Positions 1 through 6,702 of a DNA stretch of 64,000 nt are shown piece by piece. The translations under genes were made by a program, and so were the position numbers. Source of the stretch: Verrucomicrobiota bacterium (GTDB lineage: Bacteria; Verrucomicrobiota; Verrucomicrobiia; JADLBR01). Location: assembly GCA_029560585.1 (NCBI GenBank), contig JAKQKQ010000234.1:61072-125071 (forward strand), written 5' to 3'. How positions within the stretch are numbered: position 1 is the stretch's first letter; each line of letters opens with the position of its first letter. The notes beneath the pieces were generated by a model, which was given only the letters and a program-made list of their open reading frames with translations, had not been told where the DNA came from and did not search any database.

Positions 1-10
1 GCAGCGCCAG

Positions 11-1633
11 GTGGACAGTTGGGTGGTCGTGGCCGGGGCCGCGGCCGTGGTGGTGGCGCTCGCCTTTGGCATCCTGGCATTGCGAAACGTCATGCGGGAT
101 AGCTCTCCAAGCCGAGTGCTCGGCGAACCGGAGCGCCAGGAGATGCGTGAGCCGGAACCTCCCGGTGCGGCTGAGCCCGGAGGAGGGCGCAGATCCGAGG
201 AATCGAGTATCGCGCCGAAGCGGACGCCTCGATCCAAGATTCCGGCTGAGCCGCCATCGCCCGCGGCGCCGTCCAAGGTGCTGGCGCCCCCGGCCGAGGC
301 GCCGCCCGCACCGTCTGAAAAGCCCATGCCCGTGGAGCCGCTCCCGCCGGTGTCCACGCCAGCCCAGGCGATCGCGCCGCCGACCATCGTGGATCCGGAC
401 AAGAGGGATACCGAGGCGATCCTCGCTTCGCTCCGCGAGGTCTTGGACGGGGAGCGGAGCCAGAGGGCAGAGCGCGTCGCGCGCTATTTGCAGGATCTTG
501 CAGGCCTCGAGAAACGGGTGAGTGGGCGCGGGGATCTTGATGGTGCCGTGACCGTCAAGCAGGAGGAGCGGGACTGGGCCGATGGGAGTGGTGGTGAGAC
601 CGGGGGCGCCAATGACTCGAGGGCGCCGTCGGAACTGCGGAGCGTGCGACAGTTTGTCGACCGCGACCTCCAGATCATCTCCGGTCGACGGGAGGTCCGG
701 TGGATGGCCGAGAAGCCCAGGGCCCTGGCGGCCTTGCGCGTGATCGAGCTGCGCTTGACCCGGGCCGGGCGACTTGATGCCGCGCTCGCGGTCCGGGGTG
801 CTGTGGCTGCGATCGAGAGAGGGGAAGTGCCGGAGACACCGTTGTCAGGGTTCGGTGGAGCATCCTCGCCCGCATCCTCGCCAGTCGCATCTGCGCCGCC
901 GACCGAAATCGCCAATCCGATGGCTCCCGTTGGGAATCCGAAGGGGGTCACGAAGGACCACCCATTTGTGAATTCGCTTGGCATGCGATTCGTTCCGGTG
1001 AAAGGCACTCGGGTGTTATTCAGCGTCTGGGAGACGCGGGTGAGCGATTTCTCGCAATTCGTGAGAGAGAAACTGTACACGGGGGGCGGCGACGCGCCTT
1101 TTGATCAGGGGCCAGACCATCCGGTGGTGATGGTTAGCTGGAATGACGCGGAGGCGTTCTGCAAGTGGCTCTCGGAAAAAGAGGGGCTCGAATACCGTCT
1201 TCCCACCGGCCAGGAATGGAGCATGGCCGTTGGCAAGGACAGGTATCCGTGGGGCGACGAATATCCGCCCCCGAGAGACTCCGAAAATCTGGCGGGTGAA
1301 GAGGCGAAGACTGGCCGGGGCGATCCCAGCGGGGTGATTCCAGGCTGGCGGGACAAGCATCCGCGCACGGCGCCGGTGGGCAGTTACCGGAGGAACCGAT
1401 TTGGCCTGTACGATCTGGGAGGCAACGCGTGGGAGTGGTGCGAGGATGTGTACACGGAGGGGGCCAACGGGCGAGATTTTGCCGGCGAGAACGCGCGGCG
1501 GCTTGGGCGCGGGGGGCACTGGGCGGCGGGGAGCGTTTCCGCCAGCGTCACTTCGGCCCGCCAAGACGGGAAGGAACCCGACCAGCGAGATGGCTCCAGC
1601 GGTTTCCGTTGCGTGATCGTCCTGTCCCCCTAG
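11..1633 (+). CDS. SUMF1/FGE-fold domain protein, probably 5'-truncated by the window edge
   Basis: A GTG at base 11 opens the listed frame, but the frame is also open leftward to base 2, so the real start may lie outside the window. A hydrophobic segment (about residues 6-24) is followed by a long Pro/Ala-rich linker (about 70-130) and a charged region. A C-terminal formylglycine-generating-enzyme-type domain spans about 318-538, with the HPVVMVSWNDAEAFCKWL, RLPTGQEW, GLYDLGGNAWEWCED and GFRC signatures. The paired active-site cysteines of true FGE, expected just before the GFRC end, are absent: the segment reads SVSASVTSARQ. I infer a structural or ligand-binding SUMF1 domain, not a sulfatase maturase. 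A membrane helix right at the visible N-terminus would fit the C-terminal part of a Ser/Thr kinase-SUMF1 fusion, which cannot be tested here. Confidence 0.8.
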   Translation: MDSWVVVAGAAAVVVALAFGILALRNVMRDSSPSRVLGEPERQEMREPEPPGAAEPGGGRRSEESSIAPKRTPRSKIPAEPPSPAAPSKVLAPPAEAPPAPSEKPMPVEPLPPVSTPAQAIAPPTIVDPDKRDTEAILASLREVLDGERSQRAERVARYLQDLAGLEKRVSGRGDLDGAVTVKQEERDWADGSGGETGGANDSRAPSELRSVRQFVDRDLQIISGRREVRWMAEKPRALAALRVIELRLTRAGRLDAALAVRGAVAAIERGEVPETPLSGFGGASSPASSPVASAPPTEIANPMAPVGNPKGVTKDHPFVNSLGMRFVPVKGTRVLFSVWETRVSDFSQFVREKLYTGGGDAPFDQGPDHPVVMVSWNDAEAFCKWLSEKEGLEYRLPTGQEWSMAVGKDRYPWGDEYPPPRDSENLAGEEAKTGRGDPSGVIPGWRDKHPRTAPVGSYRRNRFGLYDLGGNAWEWCEDVYTEGANGRDFAGENARRLGRGGHWAAGSVSASVTSARQDGKEPDQRDGSSGFRCVIVLSP

Positions 1634-1838
1634 CCTGCATGTTTCACGCTTCCGCGTGAAACATGCAGGCTCAAAGGAAAACCGCGCTCCGAAAAATGCG
1701 ATTTTTGGGGGTCTGGAGATACCGATCCGCAAAAAATCCAGTCGGTGGCTGAGCTTTCCCAATAAACAGATTTCATGGCGCGGTTTTCCCAGAGCCTGGA
1801 ATCTCACAGCCGGAGGGCTGTGAAATATCCGGGCTAAG
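1632..1838. repeat. Dispersed structured repeat, family A, copy 1
   Basis: The element begins inside the TAG stop of the SUMF1 gene. It has three inverted-repeat modules. The first is a perfect 18-bp hairpin (1632-1649 with 1654-1671, loop TTCC). The second is a 12-bp long-range stem, GGAAAACCGCGC at 1676-1687 with GCGCGGTTTTCC at 1778-1789. The third is a tail hairpin around CACAGCC / GGCTGTG (about 1804-1822), extended by imperfect CCTGGA / ATCCGGG arms. A second full copy lies at 59265-59495 and the tail module alone at 19282-19331. No open reading frame fits it. It may act as a transcription terminator, but no T-tract follows the first hairpin. Confidence 0.85.
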
Positions 1839-2105
1839 CCAGAAACTTCGGGCGCTGTTCGGGGGCGCGGCTCGTGCGCCGACCCAGGATCCGGGCCGGG
1901 AGGCTTTTTGGTGGCGCGCGAAGCGCGAGCCGGGGCCATCGGCTTCGGCTCCGTCGGGGGCAAAAGCGGTGTCGCCGCTTCGCTTTGCCACCGCAGTCCA
2001 AAACGGCCCCGCCCCCAGAAGTTTCATCATGAATAATCCGGCGGGTGGACGACTCTGGCTAGCGGCGCCCCGGCGCGCCGGGGCGCCGCTGACCAGCAAA
2101 TTCAG
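1838..2105. repeat. Dispersed structured repeat, family B, copy 1
   Basis: It directly abuts family A copy 1 and is homologous, base by base over most of its length, to 31132-31445. It ends in a 30-bp perfect palindrome at 2061-2090 (arm AGCGGCGCCCCGGCG). It also carries the small AGCGG/CCGCT stem and the sequence TTTGCCACCGCAGTCC. It lacks about 46 bp that in the other copy hold the pairing partner GGACTGCGGTGGCA, so this copy looks internally deleted. No coding frame is supported. Confidence 0.8.
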
Positions 2106-2116
2106 ACACCGAATCG

Positions 2117-2172
2117 CAGGAGCCTGCTTGCGGGCGATTCCATGCGCGAATCGCGCGCAAGCGCGATCCTAC
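2117..2172. repeat. REP-like palindromic element, family C, copy 1
   Basis: It reads AGGAGCCTGCTTGCGGGCGA, then a short spacer, then ATCGCGCGCAAGCGCGATCC and TACG. This is the two-hairpin, GGAGC...GCTCC-framed layout of REP-type palindromes. Copies lie at 4722-4772 (same strand) and 25121-25170 (reverse). Copies 1 and 2 also share the following stretch TACGTCTYATTTTC and GGTGCCCCGA, so the mobile or duplicated unit is longer than the palindrome. Confidence 0.75.
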
Positions 2173-2263
2173 GTCTTATTTTCACCCCCGGTGGTGCCCC
2201 GATGCGCGCCGCGGCGAAGGGGTTGCGCCCTTCGGCCGCCGTTGGCACTCGGCCACGGGCCGC

Positions 2264-2977
2264 TCACTTCAACTCACGGATCTTGATATTCCGGAACGAG
2301 CATTCGTCGTTGTGGTACGTGAGCATGATGTGGCCCGAGAGCTTCGTGCCGAAATCGGGATATCCCTTGAACTTGCTCTTGGCGAGGGCGGCCTTGACAT
2401 CATCGCTGCCCAGTTCATAGGCGAGGACCTGGCGGCCATTCAGCCAATGTTCGACGTGGTTGCCGCGGACGACGATGCGGGACGCGTTCCATTCGCCCGC
2501 GGGCTTGACGGGTTTGTCTTTGGCGGGGGGAAGAACATCGTAGAAGGCGGCGGTCTTGTGAGTATCGCCGCGCATGGCATCGGGATGTCGCTCGTCGTCC
2601 AGCATCTGGTATTCGTGGCCGGGTGCCTTCGGCCGATCCTCGGTCACGAAGTACTTGATGCCATTGTTCCCACCGGGCGCGACGCGCCATTCCCAAGTCA
2701 GTTCGAAGTCATCGAACTTCTTCCCCGTGATGAGTTCGGCGCCCTTGACCTTGGCCACGGTCGTCAGGAGACCGTCGTTGATGATCCACCCGGCGCTTGG
2801 GAGGCCCTGGAGGCGGTAGCCGCGCCAGCCATCTAAAGTCTTGCCGTCAAACAGGAGGGTCCATCCGGCGGCTTTTTCTTCAGGCGTGAGGGTATTGGGT
2901 TCCGCGGCGAACCCGAGGGACAATATTGAGAAGGCGAGGGTCAGGCTGGCAACGAGGGCGTGGGGTATTCTCATCAT
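2264..2977 (-). CDS. Secreted DUF1080 / 3-keto-disaccharide hydrolase domain protein
   Basis: A signal peptide (MMRIPHALVASLTLAFSILS, cut near GFAA) precedes a single DUF1080 jelly-roll domain. It has the family's WTLLFDGKTLDGWRGY opening, the GELTWEWR-like strand FDDFELTWEWRVAPGGNNGI and a C-terminal SFRNIKIREL strand. Members of this family include 3-keto-glycoside hydrolases acting on 3-keto-disaccharides, and many are uncharacterised carbohydrate-binding or hydrolysing proteins of planctomycetes and verrucomicrobia. The start is uncertain. An upstream in-frame ATG at 3010 would add eleven residues, and neither start has a clear Shine-Dalgarno. I prefer 2977 because it gives a standard signal peptide. 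It diverges from the gene at 3080. Confidence 0.88.
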   Translation of the reverse strand: MMRIPHALVASLTLAFSILSLGFAAEPNTLTPEEKAAGWTLLFDGKTLDGWRGYRLQGLPSAGWIINDGLLTTVAKVKGAELITGKKFDDFELTWEWRVAPGGNNGIKYFVTEDRPKAPGHEYQMLDDERHPDAMRGDTHKTAAFYDVLPPAKDKPVKPAGEWNASRIVVRGNHVEHWLNGRQVLAYELGSDDVKAALAKSKFKGYPDFGTKLSGHIMLTYHNDECSFRNIKIRELK

Positions 2978-3079
2978 GCGGCGAGATCGTGGCGCGGGAC
3001 CGGTGGACATTCAAGGTCGGAGAGATCGCGGGAGGTTGGTTTTCCCTTTTTGCCGGGGCCGTGATAGCATTCCGGCGCC

Positions 3080-4579
3080 ATGAGTGATGAGCCGGAGACG
3101 CCGCTTGATCTCGCCAGCATCAAAACCGATCTGGAACGAAGTTTTCTGCCCGTGTGGGCCAAGGAGTCGGAGACATCGGAGCGGATTTTTCGCATGGGTG
3201 AGAACTATGCGGAACACGATCGGCGGGAACATGGTGGAGGGCGGCGGGGTCCGCGGGGTCCGCGACAGGATTGGCCGGCAAGACGCGGTGAAGGGGGGAG
3301 ACGACCGGGGCGTAGAGACAGCCGCCAGGGCGAGCGTCGTCCGGAACCCGCGAGTCGGCCGGTGCCGTCCCTAGTCGGCTGGGAAGTGCGATTAAAGCCG
3401 GATCCGCGCGGGGTGGAAGGGGTGGCCAAGCAGATCAAGGCTGGGGCCAAGGCCTATCGGCTGTTCGATCTGGCGTGGCTCGTGCTGGAGAAGGCGGAGC
3501 GGTACCGGGTGGAGTTCAAGCGCGTGTCTGAGGATGCCACGGCGCTATTTCAATTGCGAATCGACGGCAGCGTGTGGCCCAGCGAGCGCGAGGCCGTGGG
3601 GCACGTCATGGCGCACCACATGGACAAATTCTATCGCCGGGAACGGGTGGCGACCGATCCGCCCAAAGGGGCATATCCGTTTGTCGCGGTCTGCGGGATG
3701 AGCGGAGTGCTGCTGGGGCCGCCGAACTACCATGACTATCAGGCCAAGATCCGAAAGCTCCACGCCGAACGATTTGCGAACGTTCCTTTCGACGTGTACC
3801 GGGGACGCATCCGGATGGACCGGGACGAGGCCTCTATCCAGAAGTGGAAAGAGGAACAGAGTTCCAAGGAAGAATTCTATCCGGTGGAGTGTCCCGAGGG
3901 GACCGAGCCGGTGAAACTGGGGAATACCGCCGAAGTCGAGCGCCACTTTCTGCAAAATCATGCCGGCAAGTGCATCGCGCGCATCGCCGAGCGAGCGATG
4001 GTGCCGGGACTCGTGGCACTGAACGCGTCAACGCCCTCGGCGGTCCAGCTGGTGAGGCGCGCCCTTGACGAGCTCAGGGGTTTCCCACTACCGCTGGCGC
4101 ACACTTTGGGCCAGCAACTGAGGTCAAAAGGGCTCCAGATTTTCAAGGCCCATCAGAATGTCACATATGTTTCGATCGCTCAGCCGCGGTACCTGGACCG
4201 AAAAGCCATGCCGGTGGCCGATGGCGTGAGCGCCATTTTGGAGTATCTGGAGGCGCATGCCTCGACGCCGCGGGCCGAACAATGGAGGGCCCTCGTGGCC
4301 TCGCGTGCCACGCCTGTGGGTGGCACCGATGCGGAGCGCGAGTCTGCGTTGGCGGCGGATCTCTTGTGGCTGCTGCGCGAGGGCCACGTCATCGATTTTG
4401 CCCGTCGTGGTTTGGAGGTCGCGCGCCGCCCGAAGGCGCCCGCTGCGGTTGGCCGCGGGCGGCCCAAGCCGAGAGGCCCGGAAGGCAAGGGCGAAGCGGG
4501 GAGCGCGGAGAGTGACGCGGTGCCCGCGGCGATCAGCCCGCCAGAGGAGGCTGTCGGCCAAGGCCCGACGGAGCCCTGA
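3080..4579 (+). CDS. Conserved hypothetical protein with an Arg/Gly-rich linker
   Basis: The 499-residue product has no signal peptide. The N-terminal 40 residues are acidic and helical. Residues about 45-95 are a low-complexity Arg/Gly/Pro tract typical of disordered RNA-binding tails. Residues about 97-420 form a compact, well-composed domain with aromatic and His-rich segments (VGHVMAHHMDKFYRRE, VLLGPPNYHDYQAKIRKLH). The last 60 residues are Pro/Lys-rich again. I have a general recollection of similar unassigned proteins in verrucomicrobia but cannot name a family or function. A cytoplasmic nucleic-acid-associated role is an inference from the RG tract only. It stands alone, between a divergent DUF1080 gene and a convergent sulfatase gene. 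Confidence 0.75.
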   Translation: MSDEPETPLDLASIKTDLERSFLPVWAKESETSERIFRMGENYAEHDRREHGGGRRGPRGPRQDWPARRGEGGRRPGRRDSRQGERRPEPASRPVPSLVGWEVRLKPDPRGVEGVAKQIKAGAKAYRLFDLAWLVLEKAERYRVEFKRVSEDATALFQLRIDGSVWPSEREAVGHVMAHHMDKFYRRERVATDPPKGAYPFVAVCGMSGVLLGPPNYHDYQAKIRKLHAERFANVPFDVYRGRIRMDRDEASIQKWKEEQSSKEEFYPVECPEGTEPVKLGNTAEVERHFLQNHAGKCIARIAERAMVPGLVALNASTPSAVQLVRRALDELRGFPLPLAHTLGQQLRSKGLQIFKAHQNVTYVSIAQPRYLDRKAMPVADGVSAILEYLEAHASTPRAEQWRALVASRATPVGGTDAERESALAADLLWLLREGHVIDFARRGLEVARRPKAPAAVGRGRPKPRGPEGKGEAGSAESDAVPAAISPPEEAVGQGPTEP

Positions 4580-4619
4580 TTGACTCACGGATAGGGTGGA
4601 TGATCGAGTGGCGATCGCA

Positions 4620-4637
4620 GCAGGCAGGATTGCCTGC
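4620..4637. terminator. Short hairpin downstream of the 3080-4579 gene
   Basis: GCAGGCA and TGCCTGC form a perfect 7-bp stem with a 4-base loop, 40 bases after the stop codon. No T-run follows, so intrinsic termination is only a guess. It could equally be part of the repeat-rich spacer. Confidence 0.35.
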
Positions 4638-4721
4638 GCCACGTGCAGGAGCTTCCCCCTGAATGCTCCGGCGCGTTGCGCCGTTGCCCTATTGGCTGAC
4701 TCGAGAATTCAGATGCCGAAG

Positions 4722-4772
4722 CGTAGCAGCCTGCTTGCAGGCGATTCGGATCGCGCGCAAGCGCGCTCCTAC
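4722..4772. repeat. REP-like palindromic element, family C, copy 2
   Basis: It carries AGCCTGCTTGCAGGCGATTC, then GGATCGCGCGCAAGCGCGCT and CCTAC. The first half folds on CCTGCTTGCAGG and the second on GCGCGCAAGCGCGC. It lies in the 301-bp spacer between two convergent genes (stops at 4579 and 4881). Homology with copy 1 continues to about 4806. Apart from this element and the short hairpin at 4620, I see nothing in the spacer. Confidence 0.75.
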
Positions 4773-4880
4773 GTCTCATTTTCTTCTCCGAAGGTGCCCC
4801 GAATGTCCGCCGCCGGGCGGGCGGCCGGGGCATGGGACCTAGTTCGAAAAATGGGGGCGGGGGATCCTGGGCCGGGATTC

Positions 4881-6260
4881 TCAACCACCCTTCTTCTTTC
4901 CCTTGCCAGTGCCGGGCCGGTTCTTCTTGTGGGCGCCGGGGCCGTCGCCGTTCCAGCGCTTATCGATCCAGCGCGGGGGCTCATTGTTTGCGTTCCAGGC
5001 ATCCCACAGGGCCTGGAGCTGTTTCAGGCGATCCGGTTCGGTCGCGGCGAGATCATTACTTTCGCCGATGTCCTTGGCGAGGTTAAAGAGTTTCGGGGCA
5101 TCATTGATGTGGGGCTTGACGAGTTTCCAATCGCCCTGGCGCACCGCAAATTGGACGCCGAAGCGCCAGTATAGCGCGTCATGAGGCGCAGCGGTGTCCT
5201 TGCCCTCCAGCAGTGGCAGGAGGTTGGCACCGTCGAGTTTCCATGCGGGATCGATCTGAGCGCCGGCGGCGGCCAGTGAGGTTGGCAGGACGTCCACCTG
5301 GATTACGGGGGGTTCCAGTTCCCGGCCCGCGGGAATCCGGCCCTTCCACTGGACGATGAAAGGCACGTGGATGCCGCCTTCCCAGACCCACCATTTCGTG
5401 CCGCGCAGAGGCCCATTGTTCGTGGCACCGCCTGCGCCGCCATTATCGCTGAAGAAGAAGACCAGCGTGTCGTTTTCGAGGCCGCGCTCGCGCAGTCGCG
5501 CCATGACCCGCCCGATGATGTCATCCATCTGACTCAGGTCGGCGGCATACTTCTTGCGGTTGGTGGGCACGAGGTTATCGAAACGACTGAGGTACGGTTC
5601 GGGACCGACGAAGGGCCCGTGGACGGCCGAGAATGGCAGACATAGGAAGAAGGGGGTGTCCTTGCGCCGATCGATGAAAGAGAGCGCCTCGTTGCAGAAT
5701 GCCTCCATATGATTGGCCGGGTTTTCGACGATCGCGGTGCCGCGGTAGATCGGCACGGGCTGACCGTTCTTCCCCGCCCCCAGACCGAAGGGCAGGAAGC
5801 CGTAGAACTCGTCGAAACCCCGTTGCGTGGGAAGATAGCCATCGTTTGCCCCGAGGTGCCATTTTCCAAAAAGGGCGGTGGCATATCCGACCGCCTTCAT
5901 GCGCTGGGCGAAAGTGACCTGCTGGATGTCCAGGGCGCGCGGAGCCTTGTCGGCGGGGGCGGGTGCGCCTTCCGCGTTGGCATCAAAACCAAAGCGCTGT
6001 TGATACCGGCCGGTCATCAGGCCGGCGCGCGTCGGGCTGCACACGCAGCCGGACGTGTAGCCATTCAGAAAGCGGACGCCATTCTTGGCCAGCGCGTCGA
6101 TGTTCGGTGTCGGGATGTCCTTGCAGCCATAGGCGCCGCAGTCTGCGAAACCCATGTCGTCGGCCACAAAGAGCACGACGTTGGGCTTGCGCTCCCCGGC
6201 AAAGAGGACGGTGGCGCAGATGGACAGGAACGTCAGGAGAGTCGAGGAGATGGATTTCAT
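4881..6260 (-). CDS. Secreted sulfatase (alkaline phosphatase superfamily)
   Basis: The 459-residue product has a signal peptide (MKSISSTLLTFLSICATVLF). The metal-binding motif PNVVLFVADDMGF is followed by the sulfatase signature CSPTRAGLMTGRY, whose Cys74 is the residue converted to formylglycine. Other family motifs include GKWHLG, HGPFVGP and FFSDNGGAGG with the metal-binding DN. The C-terminus is a Lys/Gly-rich tail. It most resembles arylsulfatase A / N-acetylgalactosamine-6-sulfatase-type enzymes for sulfated polysaccharides, with the substrate unknown. The frame is open 72 codons upstream, but that part has no coding character and the ATG at 6260 gives the signal peptide. The nearby SUMF1 protein lacks catalytic cysteines, so a maturase must be encoded elsewhere. 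Confidence 0.92.
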   Translation of the reverse strand: MKSISSTLLTFLSICATVLFAGERKPNVVLFVADDMGFADCGAYGCKDIPTPNIDALAKNGVRFLNGYTSGCVCSPTRAGLMTGRYQQRFGFDANAEGAPAPADKAPRALDIQQVTFAQRMKAVGYATALFGKWHLGANDGYLPTQRGFDEFYGFLPFGLGAGKNGQPVPIYRGTAIVENPANHMEAFCNEALSFIDRRKDTPFFLCLPFSAVHGPFVGPEPYLSRFDNLVPTNRKKYAADLSQMDDIIGRVMARLRERGLENDTLVFFFSDNGGAGGATNNGPLRGTKWWVWEGGIHVPFIVQWKGRIPAGRELEPPVIQVDVLPTSLAAAGAQIDPAWKLDGANLLPLLEGKDTAAPHDALYWRFGVQFAVRQGDWKLVKPHINDAPKLFNLAKDIGESNDLAATEPDRLKQLQALWDAWNANNEPPRWIDKRWNGDGPGAHKKNRPGTGKGKKKGG

Positions 6261-6702
6261 GGGTGTTTGTGTGGGATATCGCTTGGGCTGGCATTGTATC
6301 GCGGCCTGCTGTCCGGACAAGTCGAGAAGCACCGTTAGCAGCCTGCTGAGTTTCCGATTGGGATTGTGCCTTGGGGCGGGGAGGTGTCGGGCGCGATGGG
6401 CCGGCGGGAAGGGGATTAGAGGGGCTAATGGAGGGAGCAACGAAAGTGATTTGAAAGAGATGTTAAGAGGGGACAAATTATATTATTTCACTCGCTTCTA
6501 GTTGCCCAAGGAGGGGTATGTATCCGTGGGGTATGCAGTGGGCTGGGAGGACGCGAAGGTGTCGTCGCGCACTGTAGGGGGGCAGCCTAGGGCGAGCTAT
6601 AGCACAGAGCGGGTGCCCACAGTAGTTGTACAACGTTTTTCGGGGTGGCGTGTTTTTCGATCCACGCGGTTCGATCGAGGGTATCCAACCAGGTAGGTTT
6701 AT
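6261..6702. other. Divergent intergenic region upstream of sulfatase and autotransporter
   Basis: This spacer of about 440 bp is richer in A+T than its surroundings, especially 6440-6510. It must hold the promoters for both flanking genes. I find no convincing sigma-70 pair: a TTGAAA at 6451 is 22 bp from the nearest TATATT-like box. An AGGTAGG Shine-Dalgarno lies just before the autotransporter ATG. Confidence 0.5.

Noticed and set aside
1841..2286. Open frames across the repeat block 1841-2286
   Set aside because: They change frame between the two family B copies, so the homologous DNA does not preserve any protein.
6440..6490. A sigma-70 promoter for the autotransporter (TTGAAA with TATATT)
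   Set aside because: The spacing of 22 bp is outside the usual 16-18 bp and no alternative pair fits.
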